From an archaeon (GTDB taxonomy: Archaea > Asgardarchaeota > Hermodarchaeia > Hermodarchaeales > Hermodarchaeaceae), in contig JABXGY010000123.1 of NCBI GenBank assembly GCA_016550395.1, positions 1 through 16,426 of the forward strand: DNA of 16,426 nt. The letters are read 5' to 3'. The translations under genes were made by a program, and so were the position numbers. The notes under the pieces are model-generated. The model was not told the DNA's origin, made no database searches, and worked only from the letters and a program-made list of their open reading frames with translations. This document shows positions 1-6,924 of the stretch, piece after piece. Within the stretch, counting starts at the first letter, position 1, and every line of letters starts with the position of its first letter.

Positions 1-216
1 ATTACCACCGCGGAAGGCAATGTCATTTACCAATAAGGAGTTGCCTCCGATGGCTTACCGGCTCGGAAGCGGATGGCGTGATTTAAGTCTTTCGAAGAAA
101 AGTATACCATCTTTGATTGTGAACACAGGAACACCGCTATCCCTTTAAACTCAAAGCTCCATCATCAGAAAGATTACAAAAAAAGTATCCCAGTTATGTC
201 TTAGGATATCCTTATT

Positions 217-330
217 GCCGGGTTAGCCAAGTGGTTACGGCGCGGGCCTTGAGCGATGGATATTAACCATAATTCCAGGGCAGCCTGTGGCTTCCGAGCC
301 GCAAGGGTTCGAATCCCTTACCCGGCGCCA
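217..330 (+). tRNA. tRNA-Ser(UGA) with a 28-nt intron
   Basis: This is an intron-containing class II tRNA gene. The 7-bp acceptor stem pairs GCCGGGT (217-223) with ACCCGGC (320-326), followed by discriminator G327 and an encoded CCA (328-330). The D stem is GCC/GGC with GG in the loop. The anticodon stem pairs CGGGC (243-247) with GCCTG (283-287). A long variable arm (TGGC/GCCG) and the T arm AAGGG-TTCGAAT-CCCTT are clear. The anticodon is TGA (250-252), which reads UCA serine codons. The G73 discriminator and long variable arm support serine over leucine, which usually has A73. The intron follows position 37; without it the tRNA is 86 nt. A T-rich stretch from 331 on is a plausible terminator. 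Confidence 0.95.
254..281 (+). other. tRNA intron with bulge-helix-bulge splice motif
   Basis: This 28-nt intron interrupts the tRNA between G253 (position 37) and A282 (position 38), the canonical site. The fold shows a textbook BHB: a 4-bp helix CTTG/CAGG (248-251 with 276-279) flanked by two 3-nt bulges, AGC (252-254) and GCA (280-282). Cutting inside each bulge gives exactly these boundaries. An internal ATGG/CCAT hairpin lies in the intron. The expected enzymes are the archaeal splicing endonuclease EndA (not in this window) and RtcB with archease, encoded just downstream. Confidence 0.9.
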
Positions 331-385
331 CTTTTTCTTCATAGTACTTGGACAGAGGATTTTTCTTTTGAATCCCTGCAACGTC

Positions 386-400
386 AATGTTAAAAAGCTG
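386..400 (+). promoter_or_regulatory. Candidate TATA box for the archease-rtcB operon
   Basis: TGTTAAAAAG lies about 45-55 bp before the archease ATG. That would place transcription start near 415-420 and leave a short leader. It resembles the TTAAAA-type boxes before the - strand genes of this window. This is inferred from sequence only. Confidence 0.45.
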
Positions 401-442
401 TGAACCTGCTCTTTCGGCATAAGTTTCAATAGGCGGTAGCCC

Positions 443-865
443 ATGCGATTCGAATATCCCGATGAAATCACATCAGATCAGATGTTCCGAGCCTTTGGTC
501 AGACATTTCAAGAATTGCTAGTAAATGCAGCAATGGCTCTATTTGGTATAATGTATGATTTTGAAGAAATCAAGGGAGAAAGCACTGTTAGAGTTGAAGC
601 AAAAGGTGTAGATAAAGAAAAATTACTTTATGATTGGTTGTCCAATCTATTAATTGAATTTGAAGTGGAAGGCGTGTTTTTCACAAGTTTTTTCATCGAA
701 TCGTTCGAAAAGACCTCAGAAAACGAATATCATCTAATCGGAACAGCGAAAGGAGGCCGGGAAATGCCTGAACTTCGTACTCATGTCAAGGGTATAACAT
801 TACATCGATTTGCTCTTGAAAGGGTTAATAATGAATATGTAGCTACGGTAGTAGTTGACGTGTGA
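443..865 (+). CDS. Archease, RtcB activator
   Basis: Archease (SHS2-fold, COG1371) helps the RNA ligase RtcB load GMP on its active-site histidine and turn over repeatedly during tRNA splicing. The 140-residue length fits the family. Family features are the N-terminal FEY segment with a conserved aspartate (D12) before 'FRAFG', the 'QELLVNAAMALFGIM' helix, 'LLYDWLSNLLIEFE', and the C-terminal VVVDV, where the near-terminal Asp is a metal ligand in characterised archeases. The usual 'DHTAD' reads 'DEITSD', a variant rather than obvious damage. Only 27 bp separate its stop from the rtcB ATG, and rtcB is its functional partner, so co-transcription is very likely. The ATG at 443 follows a GGCGGT stretch that may serve as ribosome binding site. 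Confidence 0.9.
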   Translation: MRFEYPDEITSDQMFRAFGQTFQELLVNAAMALFGIMYDFEEIKGESTVRVEAKGVDKEKLLYDWLSNLLIEFEVEGVFFTSFFIESFEKTSENEYHLIGTAKGGREMPELRTHVKGITLHRFALERVNNEYVATVVVDV

Positions 866-892
866 AGAAGCAAAAAAGTGGTAAGATGCAAT

Positions 893-2341
893 ATGAAGGA
901 AAAATTGAAGCAACAGGATGAATACCGTTGGTGGTTAGACAAATCAGCCCGAGATCGAATGAACGTGGGTGCTAAGATCATTGGATCACGGAAGATTATT
1001 GATACGTTAGAAGATGCGGCGGTAGAACAGTTAACTAATGTAGCCACTCTCCCCGGAGTAGTTGAACCTGTTCTAGCAATGCCTGATGCTCACTGGGGAT
1101 ATGGATTACCAATGGGAGCTGTTGGAGCCTTTGATGCGGAAGAAGGAGTGATTTCTGCAGGTTGCACTGGATTTGATATTAACTGTGGTGTTCGACTAAT
1201 TCGCACCAACCTTGATGTTAATGATGTGCAACCAAAGTTACGTCAATTGATTGATGAACTTTTCAATCGCGTTCCTGCAGGTGTTGGCTCTAAAGGAAAA
1301 TTACGGTTAAGTGAAAGTCAATTTTCTGATGTCATCCGGTTAGGAGCGCGTTGGGCTGTCGAAAATGATCATGGTGTCAAAGCCGATTTAGCACATTGCG
1401 AAGAAAATGGTTCCATGGATGGAGCTGCTACTGAAGCCCCACGAATTACTGAAAAAGCTCAACGTCGTGGTCGACCTCAACTTGGAACCTTGGGCGCAGG
1501 AAACCATTACCTTGAAGTTCAAAAAGTCGAGAAGATTTTTAACGAAGACGCCGCCAACACCTTTGGTCTAAAATCAGACCAAGCTGTCATAATGTTGCAT
1601 TGTGGTTCCCGAGGATTTGGGCACCAAGTAGCCACAGATTATCTTGAACGGATGGCAATAGCCGTTAAGAAGTACAATATCTGGCTCCCTGATAGGCAAT
1701 TAGTCTGTGCACCTGCCTCGTCTCCCGAAGGACAGGATTATTACGCAGCCATGAAGGCTGCTGTCAACTTCGCGTTTTGTAATCGCCAGGTCATGACACA
1801 TTGGATTCGCCAAGGCTTTGAAAGTGTGTTCGGTCAGGATTGGGAGAAACTGGGTCTAGATCTTGTTTATGATGTAACGCATAATATCTGCAAGTTCGAG
1901 ACCCACGAATTAAACGGATCTAAACGCGATCTTTACGTCCATCGAAAGGGAGCAACACGTGCCTTTGGACCAGGTAATCTCAAAATCCCTGAAGATTATC
2001 AGAGAGTTGGACAACCCGTATTAATCGGGGGATCCATGGGAACTGCCTCATATGTTCTGGTTGGAACTGATCAAGCAATGAAGGAAACCTTCGGTTCGAC
2101 TTGTCACGGTGCTGGTCGTGCAATGTCACGTAAAGCAGCAATTCGTCGATATCATGGTCGTGACGTCAAGAGCTCACTTGAGCAAAAAGGGGAAGTCATC
2201 CGGTCAACAGGCACGAAAATTCTTGCAGAAGAAGCACCTAAGGCTTATAAAGACGTTCACATCGTTGTTGAATCTGTTCATGGTGCAGATATCTCTCGAA
2301 AAGTTGCCTGCCATGTGCCTTTAGGTGTAGTGAAAGGCTAA
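893..2341 (+). CDS. rtcB: RNA-splicing ligase RtcB
   Basis: RtcB is a GTP- and Mn2+-dependent ligase that joins 2',3'-cyclic phosphate and 5'-OH RNA ends, sealing tRNA exons after intron removal. Counting from ATG 893 (482 residues), the metal and catalytic residues are all visible: D95 and C98 in 'DINCGVR', H205 in 'GAGNH', H236 in 'MLHCGSRGFGHQ', H330 in 'VTHNICKFE', and the guanylated H405 in 'STCHGAGRAMSR'. The numbering nearly matches Pyrococcus RtcB (C98, H203, H234, H329, H404). This supports ATG 893 over an in-frame GTG at 878; a GGTAAG ribosome-site candidate precedes 893. No intein is present, although many archaeal RtcBs carry one. The gene sits between archease and a SPOUT methyltransferase, all on the + strand. 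Confidence 0.96.
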   Translation: MKEKLKQQDEYRWWLDKSARDRMNVGAKIIGSRKIIDTLEDAAVEQLTNVATLPGVVEPVLAMPDAHWGYGLPMGAVGAFDAEEGVISAGCTGFDINCGVRLIRTNLDVNDVQPKLRQLIDELFNRVPAGVGSKGKLRLSESQFSDVIRLGARWAVENDHGVKADLAHCEENGSMDGAATEAPRITEKAQRRGRPQLGTLGAGNHYLEVQKVEKIFNEDAANTFGLKSDQAVIMLHCGSRGFGHQVATDYLERMAIAVKKYNIWLPDRQLVCAPASSPEGQDYYAAMKAAVNFAFCNRQVMTHWIRQGFESVFGQDWEKLGLDLVYDVTHNICKFETHELNGSKRDLYVHRKGATRAFGPGNLKIPEDYQRVGQPVLIGGSMGTASYVLVGTDQAMKETFGSTCHGAGRAMSRKAAIRRYHGRDVKSSLEQKGEVIRSTGTKILAEEAPKAYKDVHIVVESVHGADISRKVACHVPLGVVKG

Positions 2342-2356
2342 GCTTGGTATTTTAGA

Positions 2357-3238
2357 ATGTCAGTTCAATCCACGAAATCGGTTTTACTTCCTCTGTCTAT
2401 TGCTATACCTTCCTCCTTTATCGATGTTTACTCAAATAATTCACAAAAAACCCAACAAATAGGACGAATCGCCCGAGCGGCGGCCATCTTTCAAGTTGAC
2501 GAAATCATCATTTATCTTGACCGGCAAAATCAGAAACAAAGAAAGAATAACAAATTGATATCACTAGTGCTTAACTACATGGAAACGCCGCAATATCTTC
2601 GCAAACATCTCTTCGGACGGATTCCGGAATTACACTATGCAGGACTTCTTCCACCCCTCAGGACGCCGCATCATCCCTTGGAAAAAGTATCTAACGCTCT
2701 CAAGGCTAATGAAATTCGAGAAGGATATGCTTTCATCGACAAGAGACAGTTAGTTGTGGATATAGGAATTGAAACGCCTATTCCACTTCTCAAAGCAAAC
2801 TCATTGAATCCTCCAACACGGCTAACTGTGAAAATCCAACTGAACCAAAAGGGCCACTTTGTCGCATATCCTTGTAGACCCCCGCGGACAAAGAAATACT
2901 GGGGATATCAAGTTGTTGAACTTCAATCGTCACTAAGCGAATTCCTGGTAAAAACGTCAGATTACAAATATATCGTAGCGATCACCCGCAAGGGTGCGCC
3001 GATTAAAACAAAAGTAGATTTACTGCATCAAAAGTGGCAGAAAGCAGTCAGGCTCTTACTCTTATTCGGAACCCATAAAGAGGGATTATCCGAGATTTTA
3101 GCCCGGGAGGGTTACTCGCTTTCGTCGCTAACAGATTATTCAATTAATATTCTTCCCCATCAAGGGGTGGCAACAATTCGAACAGAGGAGGCGGTTTTTA
3201 TTGCGCTTACTGGTTTTCGGCTTCTTGAGCAGAAATGA
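2357..3238 (+). CDS. SPOUT-class RNA methyltransferase (COG2106/DUF171)
   Basis: This 293-residue protein belongs to the COG2106 (Methyltrn_RNA_3) family of SPOUT methyltransferases, related to human C9orf114/SPOUT1. These are predicted S-adenosylmethionine-dependent RNA methyltransferases, and members have been linked to rRNA base methylation; the substrate here is not known. Signature segments are 'LSIAIPSS' near the N-terminus, 'IGRIARAAAIFQVDEIIIYLD' (about 36-56), and the C-terminal trefoil-knot cofactor region: 'LLFGTHKEGL', 'INILPHQG' and 'TIRTEEAVFIALTGF'. A beta-rich insert sits in the middle, as in relatives. It starts 15 bp after rtcB and is probably its operon partner, giving an RNA-processing unit. 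Its stop lies 7 bp from the end of the convergent membrane-protein gene. Confidence 0.9.
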   Translation: MSVQSTKSVLLPLSIAIPSSFIDVYSNNSQKTQQIGRIARAAAIFQVDEIIIYLDRQNQKQRKNNKLISLVLNYMETPQYLRKHLFGRIPELHYAGLLPPLRTPHHPLEKVSNALKANEIREGYAFIDKRQLVVDIGIETPIPLLKANSLNPPTRLTVKIQLNQKGHFVAYPCRPPRTKKYWGYQVVELQSSLSEFLVKTSDYKYIVAITRKGAPIKTKVDLLHQKWQKAVRLLLLFGTHKEGLSEILAREGYSLSSLTDYSINILPHQGVATIRTEEAVFIALTGFRLLEQK

Positions 3239-3245
3239 ATCGAGG

Positions 3246-3734
3246 CTAAGAAGTGTGACTTGGAACGATTAACACTTCATAAGAACTCGAACCATTGAAA
3301 TAACCTTCTTGAGAGACTCGGACCATAATTTTATGGTAACCAGGGTTAATTTCTGGAATCCTAATTGAAAGTTGTGTAGGGTTCAATTCAACCTTTTGAG
3401 TTGCAATATTCAGATCTCGCAGATAGGCTTCAAGAACTGCACCTTTGGGAGACGCATTTCTCGGAAAACCAATGGCAATAGTCAAGTTCAAATTGTCCCC
3501 AGGTTCAGCAGCAGCGGGTTCGGGTCCGATTATTTTCACCTCAATCCGGTATCGCCAGTAAATGTAACTGGAAGGGAGTAAAAATACTAAAAATAGGAAA
3601 AAGAAAACCAAGGCTCCTTGAAGTGAAAGAACTGAATATACAAACGTGAGAAGTATAATTGCTATTGTGGCATATACAATCAGACTTCCACAAAGTACAA
3701 TTCCTAATGTCTTTTGAGGGTTATCGATTGACAC
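3246..3734 (-). CDS. Small membrane protein, two TM segments plus beta-rich domain, unknown function
   Basis: I do not recognise this 162-residue protein. Two hydrophobic segments (about 11-33 and 38-59) form a membrane hairpin. A beta-strand-rich tail (about 65-160) follows, with alternating hydrophobic residues and phrases such as 'EPGDNLNLTIAI', 'PGYHKIMVRVSQEGY' and 'SSSYEVLIVP', resembling an Ig-like or adhesion-type beta-sandwich. Basic residues after the second segment (RYR, K67) make the side of the membrane uncertain. The start is GTG at 3734; an in-frame TAA lies upstream and there is no ATG between. A TATA-like TATTTAATAAAT lies about 50 bp upstream, so it may be transcribed alone. 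It sits between uS10 and the convergent methyltransferase, and the neighbours do not explain it. Confidence 0.7.
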   Translation of the reverse strand: MSIDNPQKTLGIVLCGSLIVYATIAIILLTFVYSVLSLQGALVFFFLFLVFLLPSSYIYWRYRIEVKIIGPEPAAAEPGDNLNLTIAIGFPRNASPKGAVLEAYLRDLNIATQKVELNPTQLSIRIPEINPGYHKIMVRVSQEGYFNGSSSYEVLIVPSHTS

Positions 3735-3782
3735 GAGTAACCGACTGAGTCTTCTTTGTTAAATAGCATTTCTGTTATGGAT

Positions 3783-3794
3783 TTATTAAATATC
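3783..3794 (-). promoter_or_regulatory. Candidate TATA box for the membrane-protein gene
   Basis: Read on the - strand this is an AT-only TATTTAATAAAT-like box about 50 bp before the GTG start, after a T-rich stretch (about 3823-3836) that may terminate uS10 transcription. Spacing fits an archaeal promoter with a leader of roughly 20-30 nt. Confidence 0.4.
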
Positions 3795-3852
3795 ACAGAA
3801 TGTTGTAAACCGCCTATGTAGAATAAAGAAAATTAGTCTACCTAAGAAAGAC

Positions 3853-4161
3853 CTACTTAAGGGTAATTTCAATAAATACTTCGTCAGGTACCCGAATCCG
3901 CATAATCTGACGCATTGTTCGTTCATCAGCTTCAAGATCTATGAGACGTTTATGAATCCGCATTTGCCAATGGTCCCAGGTTGGCGTTCCCTCGCCACAA
4001 GGTGATTTTCGGGTATGTACTTTAAGCGTCTTTGTTGGTAAAGGAATTGGACCCGACATATGCACTCCTGTCCGGGAGACAATGGATTGGACCTGATTGC
4101 AGACATTATTTAGTTTAGGGATGTCTGTGCTTGATAGCCGAATCCGGGCTTTTTGTGCCAT
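3853..4161 (-). CDS. rps10: Small-subunit ribosomal protein uS10
   Basis: Ribosomal protein uS10 of the 30S head, 102 residues from ATG 4161, the usual archaeal length. The sequence is near consensus: 'MAQKARIRLSSTD', 'SGPIPLPTKTLKV', 'RKSPCGEGTPTWDHWQMRIHKRLIDLEADERTMRQIMRI' and a C-terminal 'VFIEITLK'. An in-frame GTG two codons upstream (4167) would add two residues; ATG 4161 fits the family N-terminus better. It is last in the rpoB-to-uS10 cluster, the common archaeal position after EF-1A. The 149-bp gap to EF-1A holds a terminator-like hairpin, a T-run, a TATA-like box and a palindrome, so uS10 probably also has its own promoter. Confidence 0.96.
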   Translation of the reverse strand: MAQKARIRLSSTDIPKLNNVCNQVQSIVSRTGVHMSGPIPLPTKTLKVHTRKSPCGEGTPTWDHWQMRIHKRLIDLEADERTMRQIMRIRVPDEVFIEITLK

Positions 4162-4193
4162 TATCACAACACCAAGTCTATTCTAAGATTGGG

Positions 4194-4210
4194 ATTCAAT
4201 GCCATTGAAT
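4194..4210. repeat. 17-bp palindrome at the uS10 promoter
   Basis: ATTCAATG-C-CATTGAAT is a perfect inverted repeat with 8-bp arms and a 1-bp centre. It lies just downstream of the uS10 TATA-like box, at the expected transcription start. The arms and spacing suit a dimeric DNA-binding protein better than an RNA hairpin, which would have only a 1-nt loop. Confidence 0.55.
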
Positions 4211-4214
4211 GGTG

Positions 4215-4223
4215 CCTTTTAAC
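4215..4223 (-). promoter_or_regulatory. Candidate TATA box for uS10
   Basis: On the - strand the context is AAAGAGTTAAAAGG, a BRE-like purine tract followed by a TATA-like core, 54-62 bp before the uS10 ATG. Expected transcription start is near 4194. The upstream AAGAGTT is shared with the uS12 and EF-1A promoter candidates. Confidence 0.5.
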
Positions 4224-4257
4224 TCTTTTTCCATATCGAGAAGGTTCCCTTAGTTGT

Positions 4258-4309
4258 AATAAAATAGAAAAAAGGAAAGGAGAAGGTGAGATAGCTGTAT
4301 TTAGCTATC
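4258..4309 (-). terminator. Hairpin plus T-run after EF-1A
   Basis: Immediately after the EF-1A stop there is a perfect 7-bp hairpin, GATAGCT / AGCTATC (4290-4296 with 4303-4309, 6-nt loop). On the - strand a pyrimidine-rich run ending in TTTTTTCTATTTTATT follows. T-runs are the main archaeal termination signal, and the hairpin may protect the 3' end. Confidence 0.6.
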
Positions 4310-4310
4310 G

Positions 4311-5612
4311 TTACTTCTTCTCCTCAGTGATTTTTTGAACAATACCAACTGCTACTGTTCGACCACTGTCTCGGATTGCGAACCGGCCAAGTTGTTTCAT
4401 ATCTTTGTAAGTTTCGAGACAAATGGGTTGAACCGGACGCAATTTCACTAGTGCTGAGTCCCCCTGTTTAATAAAATCGGGTTTCTCCTGTACAGTTTCA
4501 CCTGTCCGTGGATCAATTTTACTTATGATCTCCGTAAAGGTTGCAGCGACTTGAGCTGTATGAGCATGCATTACAGGTGTATATCCAGCAGCAATGGCAC
4601 GTGGATGGAAGATGACAATGATTTGGCCAACAAACTCCGCCGCAACACGTGGAGGCTTGCCAACATGACCCATGACATCACCACGGCGAATTTCGCCTTT
4701 ACCAATGCCACGGACATTAAAACCAATATTATCACCTGGTTCAGCCGTGTCCAAGCGTTCATGGTGCATCTCAATAGTCTTAATCTCACCTTGCTTATTG
4801 GGAGGCATGAAGATGACCTTGTCGCCAATTTTCATTTGCCCAGTTTCTACACGACCGACCGGTACAGTGCCTACACCTGTAATCGTGTATACATCCTGGA
4901 CAGGAACACGAAGAGGTTGTTTTAGCGGTTTGGGTGGTAAGGTAAATTCATCGAGAGCCTCAAGTAAAGAGGGCCCCTTGTACCATTCCATTTCTTTACT
5001 TGCTTCCGTCAAGAGGTCACCTGTCCAAGCAGATACAGGGACAAAGTGAATTTTGCTGGGGTCGAATTGTGCACCTTTCAGTAGGTCTGAGACTTCTGCT
5101 TTGATCTCCTCGTAGCGATCCTGAGACCATTTTGGCGTCGAGTCGTCCATCTTATTAACGGCTACAACAAGCTGTTCGATGCCCAGAGTTCGTGCGAGGA
5201 AAGCGTGCTCGCGCGTCTGACCACCAGCACTCACGCCAGCTTCAAACTCACCCTTACGCGCCGAAACCACTAGAATGGCAGCATCAGCTTGACTAGCCCC
5301 GGTTATCATATTCTTGATGAAGTCAGCGTGACCCGGGGCGTCAATGATCGTGAAATAGTGCTTTTGGGTCTCAAATCGTCGGAACGCGAGATCAATGGTC
5401 AGTCCGCGTTCTCGTTCTTCTTTGAGACGATCCATCACGTAAGCGAACTTGAAGGATCCTCGATCCATCTCCTGGGCCAGCTTCTCGAGCTTTGTCATTT
5501 CTTGTTTGGATAATGCTCCAGTCTTGAAGAGCATGTGTCCCATCAATGTCGATTTCCCATGGTCAACATGGCCGACAATGATGAGATTGATGTGGGGTTT
5601 CTTTCCAGACAT
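4311..5612 (-). CDS. tuf: Translation elongation factor EF-1A
   Basis: EF-1A delivers aminoacyl-tRNA to the ribosome as a GTPase. The 433-residue protein shows G1 'GHVDHGKS' (14-21), 'ERERGLTID' in switch I (about 66-74), G3 'DAPGH' (91-95) and G4 'NKMD' (153-156), followed by the two beta-barrel domains ('PVQDVYTITGVGTVPVGRVETG', 'PGDNIGFNVRGI'). After G3 the usual GHRDF reads GHADF. Between G3 and G4 is the long insert 'GEFEAGVSAGGQTREH' (121-136), seen in TACK, Asgard and eukaryotic EF-1A rather than in euryarchaeal proteins. It has its own TATA-like box upstream and a hairpin/T-run downstream. The ATG at 5612 matches the family N-terminus. Confidence 0.97.
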   Translation of the reverse strand: MSGKKPHINLIIVGHVDHGKSTLMGHMLFKTGALSKQEMTKLEKLAQEMDRGSFKFAYVMDRLKEERERGLTIDLAFRRFETQKHYFTIIDAPGHADFIKNMITGASQADAAILVVSARKGEFEAGVSAGGQTREHAFLARTLGIEQLVVAVNKMDDSTPKWSQDRYEEIKAEVSDLLKGAQFDPSKIHFVPVSAWTGDLLTEASKEMEWYKGPSLLEALDEFTLPPKPLKQPLRVPVQDVYTITGVGTVPVGRVETGQMKIGDKVIFMPPNKQGEIKTIEMHHERLDTAEPGDNIGFNVRGIGKGEIRRGDVMGHVGKPPRVAAEFVGQIIVIFHPRAIAAGYTPVMHAHTAQVAATFTEIISKIDPRTGETVQEKPDFIKQGDSALVKLRPVQPICLETYKDMKQLGRFAIRDSGRTVAVGIVQKITEEKK

Positions 5613-5673
5613 TGTATGTTCAGCTCACTTTAGTTAAGCTGGCTTTAGCAAGTTCAAGGGGTTTCAGCGCTCG

Positions 5674-5681
5674 ATATAAAA
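5674..5681 (-). promoter_or_regulatory. TATA box for EF-1A
   Basis: On the - strand AAAGAGTTTTATATCG combines a purine-rich BRE-like element with TTTTATAT, about 62-69 bp before the EF-1A ATG. Expected transcription start is near 5650. A T-run (5751-5757 on the - strand) just after the uS7 stop may end the upstream transcript first. Confidence 0.6.
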
Positions 5682-5762
5682 CTCTTTTGGCATTGTTGTT
5701 TTAGGCTGTTACTGAATATCAGATGACTTGGGAAAATTGTGACTAGACTCGAAAAAAGGGAA

Positions 5763-6401
5763 TTAGCGTGCTGAAAGAGCCATGCGCTCTTTTTCTTCGC
5801 GTCGCCGAACAGCATTACTGCGGGAGTCACGATTAGCAGCAGCAATGAGCTCATCAGCGATGGCTTCTTGGACCGTTTCAATGGTACTAAAGCTGCGACG
5901 CCAAATACTTTCAGAGATGAATCGAAGCGCAAGATCAATGCGTCGTAAGGGAGCAACGTCACAAGCAGTATGATAGCTAATTCCGCCATAGGAGATTCGG
6001 GTTGTTTCTTCTCGTGGAGCTGCGTTTTCGATAGCTTGAATGAGAATTTGAATGGGATTTTGCCCTGTACGTAAGTGAATAACTTCAAAGGCGGATCGAA
6101 TTAAACGGATGGCTGTGGATTTCTTTCCAGCAATGAGTCCAGCCTGTCGCGCACCTTGACTTCGTCGACGTGCCCAACCAGGGGTCATTAATCGATTAAT
6201 GAACCGTTCAACGATTGGAATGTTCTTCTTTCCGAATCTGCGATGTTCGTGTCGACCAAAAGTGTGGGGAATTATTACCGGTTGAAGGCTGATGTACTTA
6301 ACTAGTCCAGGATCACTTACTTGAACGTCTTTTGTGCTCCAGCGGCCAAAGACTTTGATTTCTGATGTGAGTGTTGTTTCGGGTGTAGGTTCAGTGGACA
6401 A
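5763..6401 (-). CDS. rps7: Small-subunit ribosomal protein uS7
   Basis: uS7 nucleates assembly of the 30S head. The 212-residue length is normal for archaea. Family segments include 'IKVFGRWST', 'PHTFGRHEHRRFGK', 'IVERFINRLMTPG', 'NPIQILIQAIENAAPREETTRISYGGISYHTACDVAPLRRIDLALRFI', and the C-terminal 'AADELIAAA' type region ending in a basic tail. The start is TTG at 6401: no ATG lies near the conserved N-terminus, and an AGGTG ribosome site (6412-6416) is well spaced, 10 nt upstream. The gene begins 22 bp after the uS12 stop, so the two are almost certainly co-transcribed. Confidence 0.95.
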   Translation of the reverse strand: MSTEPTPETTLTSEIKVFGRWSTKDVQVSDPGLVKYISLQPVIIPHTFGRHEHRRFGKKNIPIVERFINRLMTPGWARRRSQGARQAGLIAGKKSTAIRLIRSAFEVIHLRTGQNPIQILIQAIENAAPREETTRISYGGISYHTACDVAPLRRIDLALRFISESIWRRSFSTIETVQEAIADELIAAANRDSRSNAVRRREEKERMALSAR

Positions 6402-6423
6402 AGTGATTTTGCACCTCTTGGTG

Positions 6424-6867
6424 TTAGCGTTGTGGTTTTTCGACTTTACCGATAATCATTGCTTCGAGGGAGGCGCCGTTACATTTAACAACTTTCCAGC
6501 GGACTCCAGGTAAGTCACCCATTGCCCGACCACGGGAGCCACCGATGCCTTCGACGATGACTTCGTCGTGTTCATCGACATAGGTAAGTGCTCCATCACC
6601 AGGAAGAAATGCAGTGATTTGTCGGCCATTCCGGATTAATTGAACTCGAACGCATTTCCGAATCGCTGAATTAGGTTGTTTAGACTCAATACCAACCTTT
6701 TCGAGCACGATAGCGCGTGCTTGGGGACTTCCTTCCAGTGGATCAGCCTTAACGTCGAGTCGAAGCATTCGTCGTTTATAATAGCGGTCTTTCCAGCGGT
6801 GCTTCTTTCGTTTCTTCTTCAGCTTTCGGGCTGCAAATTCTCCTGATGGTGATTTCGATCCAGGCAA
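6424..6867 (-). CDS. rps12: Small-subunit ribosomal protein uS12, TTG start
   Basis: uS12 forms part of the decoding centre. From TTG 6867 the protein is 147 residues and begins 'MPGSKSPSGEFAARKL', matching the archaeal N-terminus (MPGKKSPNG...). Core motifs are 'DPLEGSPQARAIVLEKVGIESKQPNSAIRKCVRVQL', 'AFLPGDGALTYVDEHDEVIVEGIGG' and 'GDLPGVRWKVVKCNG'. An AGAGGT ribosome site sits 9 nt before the TTG. An in-frame ATG at 6945 would add 26 residues with no counterpart in the family, and the candidate TATA box (6915-6924) falls inside that extension, so I reject it. The gene is followed 22 bp later by uS7. Confidence 0.96.
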   Translation of the reverse strand: MPGSKSPSGEFAARKLKKKRKKHRWKDRYYKRRMLRLDVKADPLEGSPQARAIVLEKVGIESKQPNSAIRKCVRVQLIRNGRQITAFLPGDGALTYVDEHDEVIVEGIGGSRGRAMGDLPGVRWKVVKCNGASLEAMIIGKVEKPQR

Positions 6868-6914
6868 TCTGATTTTACCTCTTGAATTATAGGGATGCTG
6901 CGATTCCGTGAAAT

Positions 6915-6924
6915 CCTTTAAAAC
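6915..6924 (-). promoter_or_regulatory. Candidate TATA box for uS12-uS7
   Basis: On the - strand GGAAGAGTTTTAAAGG has the same AAGAGTTTTA core as the EF-1A promoter. It is 48-57 bp before the TTG start of uS12, giving a predicted leader of about 25 nt that carries the AGAGGT ribosome site. It sits in a 216-bp gap after nusA. Confidence 0.55.

Noticed and set aside
235..471. - strand open frame across the tRNA
   Set aside because: It is antisense to a clear tRNA gene and has no recognisable protein features.
878..892. GTG 878 as rtcB start
   Set aside because: It adds only five residues. ATG 893 has a better-spaced GGTAAG and puts the metal-binding cysteine at position 98, as in Pyrococcus RtcB. 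It is not excluded.
5654..6088. - strand open frame of 144 codons overlapping uS7
   Set aside because: It is a shadow of uS7 in another frame, with no family resemblance.
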